Source: RYN-230 sp963841695 (lineage in GTDB: Bacteria; Actinomycetota; Actinomycetes; Streptosporangiales; Streptosporangiaceae). Taken from it: 64,000 nucleotides of DNA. The notes under the pieces are model-generated. The model was not told where the DNA came from. It saw only the letters and a program-made list of their open reading frames with translations, and made no database searches. Positions 62,305 through 64,000 of this stretch are shown one piece after another. The position numbers and the translations under genes are program-made. The first letter of the stretch is position 1. Every line of letters begins with the position of its first letter. The DNA is taken from positions 1 through 64,000 of the forward strand of contig CAWJDQ010000006.1 of NCBI GenBank assembly GCA_963841695.1, read 5' to 3'.

Positions 62305-63075
62305 ATGCCGGATAAGCACGGCTCGGCAGCCAGCCCGTCCAGGGTGCTGCTGCTCGGTGGGACCAGCGAGATCGGCCTGGAGATCCTGGCCGCGCTCAGG
62401 CTGCCGCCCGACACCGAGGTGCTCCTGGCCGGCCGGGACGAGCAGCGGATGGCGGCGGCCGGCCGGGAACTCGGCGCCCGGGTCCGCACGCTGCACTTCG
62501 ATGCCACCGCGCTGGACACCCATCAGGCCGTCATCGACGCGGCCTTCGCCGGCGGCGAGGTGGACCTGGTCATCTCGGCGGCGGGCATCCTGACCGCCCA
62601 GGAGATCCTGGACCGTGACCCGCCCCGCGCCGGGCTGCTGGTCGAGACCAACTTCACCGGCCACGTGACCACCCTGCTGGAGGCGGCCGGGCGGATGCGC
62701 GACCAGGGCCACGGCACCATCGTGGTGCTGTCCTCGGTCGCCGCGATCCGGCCGCGGAAGGCCAACTTCGTGTACGGCGCGGCCAAGTCCGGCCTGGACG
62801 CCTTCGGCCGCGGGCTGGCCGACTCGCTGCACGGGAGCGGGGTGGACGTGCTGCTGGCCCGGCCCGGTTTCGTGACCGGCCGGATGACGGCCGGGATGAC
62901 GCCGGCCCCGCTGGCCTGCACGCCCGCCGCGGTGGGCGCCGCGGTGGCGGCCCGGCTCCGCCGCCGGGGCGGCACATCGCCCCGCGGCCTGGTCTGGGTG
63001 CCGTCCACGCTGGCCCCGGTGGCGGCCGCCTTCCGGCTGATACCCCGGCCGCTCTGGCGCCGGCTCCCCCGCTGA
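62305..63075 (+). CDS. dprE2: DprE2-like decaprenylphosphoryl-2-keto-ribose reductase
   Basis: A 256-residue SDR with VLLLGGTSEIGLEILAAL at the cofactor site, ISAAGIL, VLSSVAAIRPRKANFVYGAAKSGLDAFGRGLADSLHGSGVDVLLARPGFVTGRMT (catalytic Tyr and Lys in YGAAK). These match DprE2, which reduces the 2-keto intermediate to decaprenylphosphoryl arabinose, the arabinose donor for wall arabinan. GGGAGGC precedes ATG 62305. It follows the Rv3806c-like gene by about 65 bases; the oxidase partner DprE1 is not in the window. Confidence 0.85.
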   Translation: MPDKHGSAASPSRVLLLGGTSEIGLEILAALRLPPDTEVLLAGRDEQRMAAAGRELGARVRTLHFDATALDTHQAVIDAAFAGGEVDLVISAAGILTAQEILDRDPPRAGLLVETNFTGHVTTLLEAAGRMRDQGHGTIVVLSSVAAIRPRKANFVYGAAKSGLDAFGRGLADSLHGSGVDVLLARPGFVTGRMTAGMTPAPLACTPAAVGAAVAARLRRRGGTSPRGLVWVPSTLAPVAAAFRLIPRPLWRRLPR

Positions 63076-63088
63076 GGCAGGTCCCCCG

Positions 63089-63757
63089 ATGCGCGTGCTG
63101 GTGGCAGAGGATGACCGTGGCCTGCGGGAGGCGCTGAGCCGCGGGCTGCGGGAGAGTGGCTACACGGTCAACGCGGTGCCCGACGGCCAGGCCGCCGTTG
63201 ACTACCTGCGCGGGTACGACTACGAGGTGGTGATCCTCGACTGGCGGATGCCCCGGCTCTCCGGGCTCGAGGTGCTGCAGTGGATGCGCCGGGACGCGCG
63301 GTCCAACCCGGTGCTGATGCTGACCGCCCGGGATACGCCGCGGGACCGGGTCACCGGCCTGGACCAGGGGGCCGACGACTACCTGGTCAAGCCCTTCGAC
63401 TTCGCCGAGCTGCTGGCCCGGCTGCGGGCCCTGCAGCGCCTGCCGCGCGCCGCGCAGCCGCCCCAGCTGGTGGTCGGGGACGTGGTCTACGACCCGGCGA
63501 CCCAGGAGGTCCGGGTCGGCACGCAGTCCCCCGCGTTCACCGCGACCGAGCGGGGCATCCTGGAGGTGCTCATGCGCTGCTCGCCCGCGGTGGCCGGCCG
63601 GCGGTCGATCGCGCAGAGCGTCTGGGCCAACGACGCGGACGCGCTGGGCTCCAACACGATCGACGTGCACATGGCCAGGCTGCGAGCCAAGCTCGCGGGC
63701 GGGCAGGTGCGGATCGAGTCGGTGCGGGCCGTCGGATACCGGATACTGGCCCGGTGA
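63089..63757 (+). CDS. OmpR/PhoB-type response regulator
   Basis: A 222-residue regulator. Receiver domain with acidic pocket EDD (7-9), phospho-acceptor Asp51 in VVILDWRMP and Lys101 in LVKPFDF; C-terminal winged helix (FTATERGILEVLMRCSPAVAGRRSIAQSVWANDADALGSNTIDVHMARLRAKL). It overlaps the following histidine kinase by four bases (GTGA) and starts 13 bases after dprE2, so possibly one transcript. Confidence 0.93.
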   Translation: MRVLVAEDDRGLREALSRGLRESGYTVNAVPDGQAAVDYLRGYDYEVVILDWRMPRLSGLEVLQWMRRDARSNPVLMLTARDTPRDRVTGLDQGADDYLVKPFDFAELLARLRALQRLPRAAQPPQLVVGDVVYDPATQEVRVGTQSPAFTATERGILEVLMRCSPAVAGRRSIAQSVWANDADALGSNTIDVHMARLRAKLAGGQVRIESVRAVGYRILAR

Positions 63758-64000
63758 GCAGGCGGCTGTCCTGGCCCCGCGTGCCGCTGCCGGCCCAGGT
63801 CGGGCACGCGGCCCGGGTCGCCCTGGCCGCCACCCTGCTGGTCGGCGTGGTCTACGCCGGCTGCGTGACGATCCTGGACCGGGCCGTCTCAGCCCGGCTG
63901 GTGGCCTCGGTGGACACCCGCCTGCACGAGCGCCTGGCCAGCGCCCTGGCCAGGCCGCGCGAGGAGGGCACCAGCCCGGCCAGGAGCAGCCCGGCGGCCA
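63754..64000 (+). CDS. Sensor histidine kinase, N-terminal part (cut by window end)
   Basis: 82 residues are present: a basic start, one membrane helix (VALAATLLVGVVYAGCVTILDRAV) and the beginning of an extracytoplasmic sensor region (ASVDTRLHERLASALARPREEG). The GTGA overlap with the response regulator makes it the cognate kinase. HisKA and ATPase domains lie beyond the window. Confidence 0.8.
   Translation, partial: MSRRLSWPRVPLPAQVGHAARVALAATLLVGVVYAGCVTILDRAVSARLVASVDTRLHERLASALARPREEGTSPARSSPAA

Noticed and set aside
1..64000. tRNA or rRNA genes
   Set aside because: No CCA-ended cloverleaf-like segment or conserved rRNA string was noticed on either strand; a tRNAscan/Infernal run was not possible here.

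Overview
The window is a very GC-rich chromosome segment (coding third positions almost always G or C) from a filamentous-type actinomycete. Pointers are the ECF42/DGPF pair, the AfsR/LuxR ATPase regulator, RsbA/STAS/ANTAR/SpoIIE switch genes, a UbiA-DprE2 arabinan-precursor pair, F420/LLM-type enzymes and a LysM/Rpf-like protein. No rRNA, tRNA, CRISPR array, insertion sequence or phage gene was recognised. Genus cannot be read from the sequence; a Streptosporangiales- or Frankia-like soil actinomycete is only an inference.

Layout. 0-18 kb: mixed accessory genes: Baeyer-Villiger-type monooxygenase, LysM/Rpf-like wall hydrolase, GNAT, VOC protein, a broken PQQ-propeller lipoprotein under an AfsR/LuxR-type regulator, SDR, ICMT-like methyltransferase, SigE-like sigma with its partner, PAS histidine kinase, nitrilase-family hydrolase, a DGPF/ECF42 pair and a broken phosphoesterase. 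18-30 kb: GH15 glucoamylase-like enzyme, glutamate-cysteine ligase-like enzyme, NDH-2, CbiG/truncated CobJ, a stress-switch cluster (RsbA-like, STAS, GAF-ANTAR, SpoIIE phosphatase), and a MerR/aldo-keto reductase pair.

30.3-50.4 kb is the most interesting part: one catabolic island. It holds two TenA (thiaminase II-like) genes, two M20 amidohydrolases, a B12-dependent methylmalonyl-CoA-mutase-type enzyme in two subunits, a class III CoA-transferase, an LLM flavin enzyme, three TRZ/ATZ-type amidohydrolases, one ACMSD-type amidohydrolase fused to one of them, a GMC oxidoreductase, an FCD-type GntR regulator and a ThiXYZ-like ABC importer whose binding protein carries a THI5/ThiY-like DWFPNPDH motif. 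A repeated palindromic site, AGATCT-N-AGATCT or a degenerate form of it, occurs upstream of nearly every transcription unit of the island and of the gntR gene itself. I infer a single regulon that imports an aminopyrimidine (thiamine-breakdown product or analogue), strips it by deformylation, TenA hydrolysis, oxidation, deamination, decarboxylation and ring opening, and feeds the carbon through CoA esters and the mutase into central metabolism. The pathway order is hypothesis; the cluster and the operators are visible.

50-64 kb: beta-lactamase-like secreted protein, a cbbX (RuBisCO activase) remnant, ArsR-like regulator, DinB protein, then a strongly frameshifted tract (TetR, DHA2 MFS exporter, ABC ATPase lacking the Walker A lysine, alpha/beta hydrolase), a STAS protein, hydroxypyruvate isomerase-like enzyme, a phosphodiester glycosidase, a UbiA prenyltransferase, DprE2-like reductase and the start of a two-component system.

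Frameshifts are abundant: about 15 recognisable genes are interrupted by one to a dozen single-base indels while neighbouring genes are clean. This may be uncorrected assembly error, real decay, or both, and limits every claim about loss of function here.
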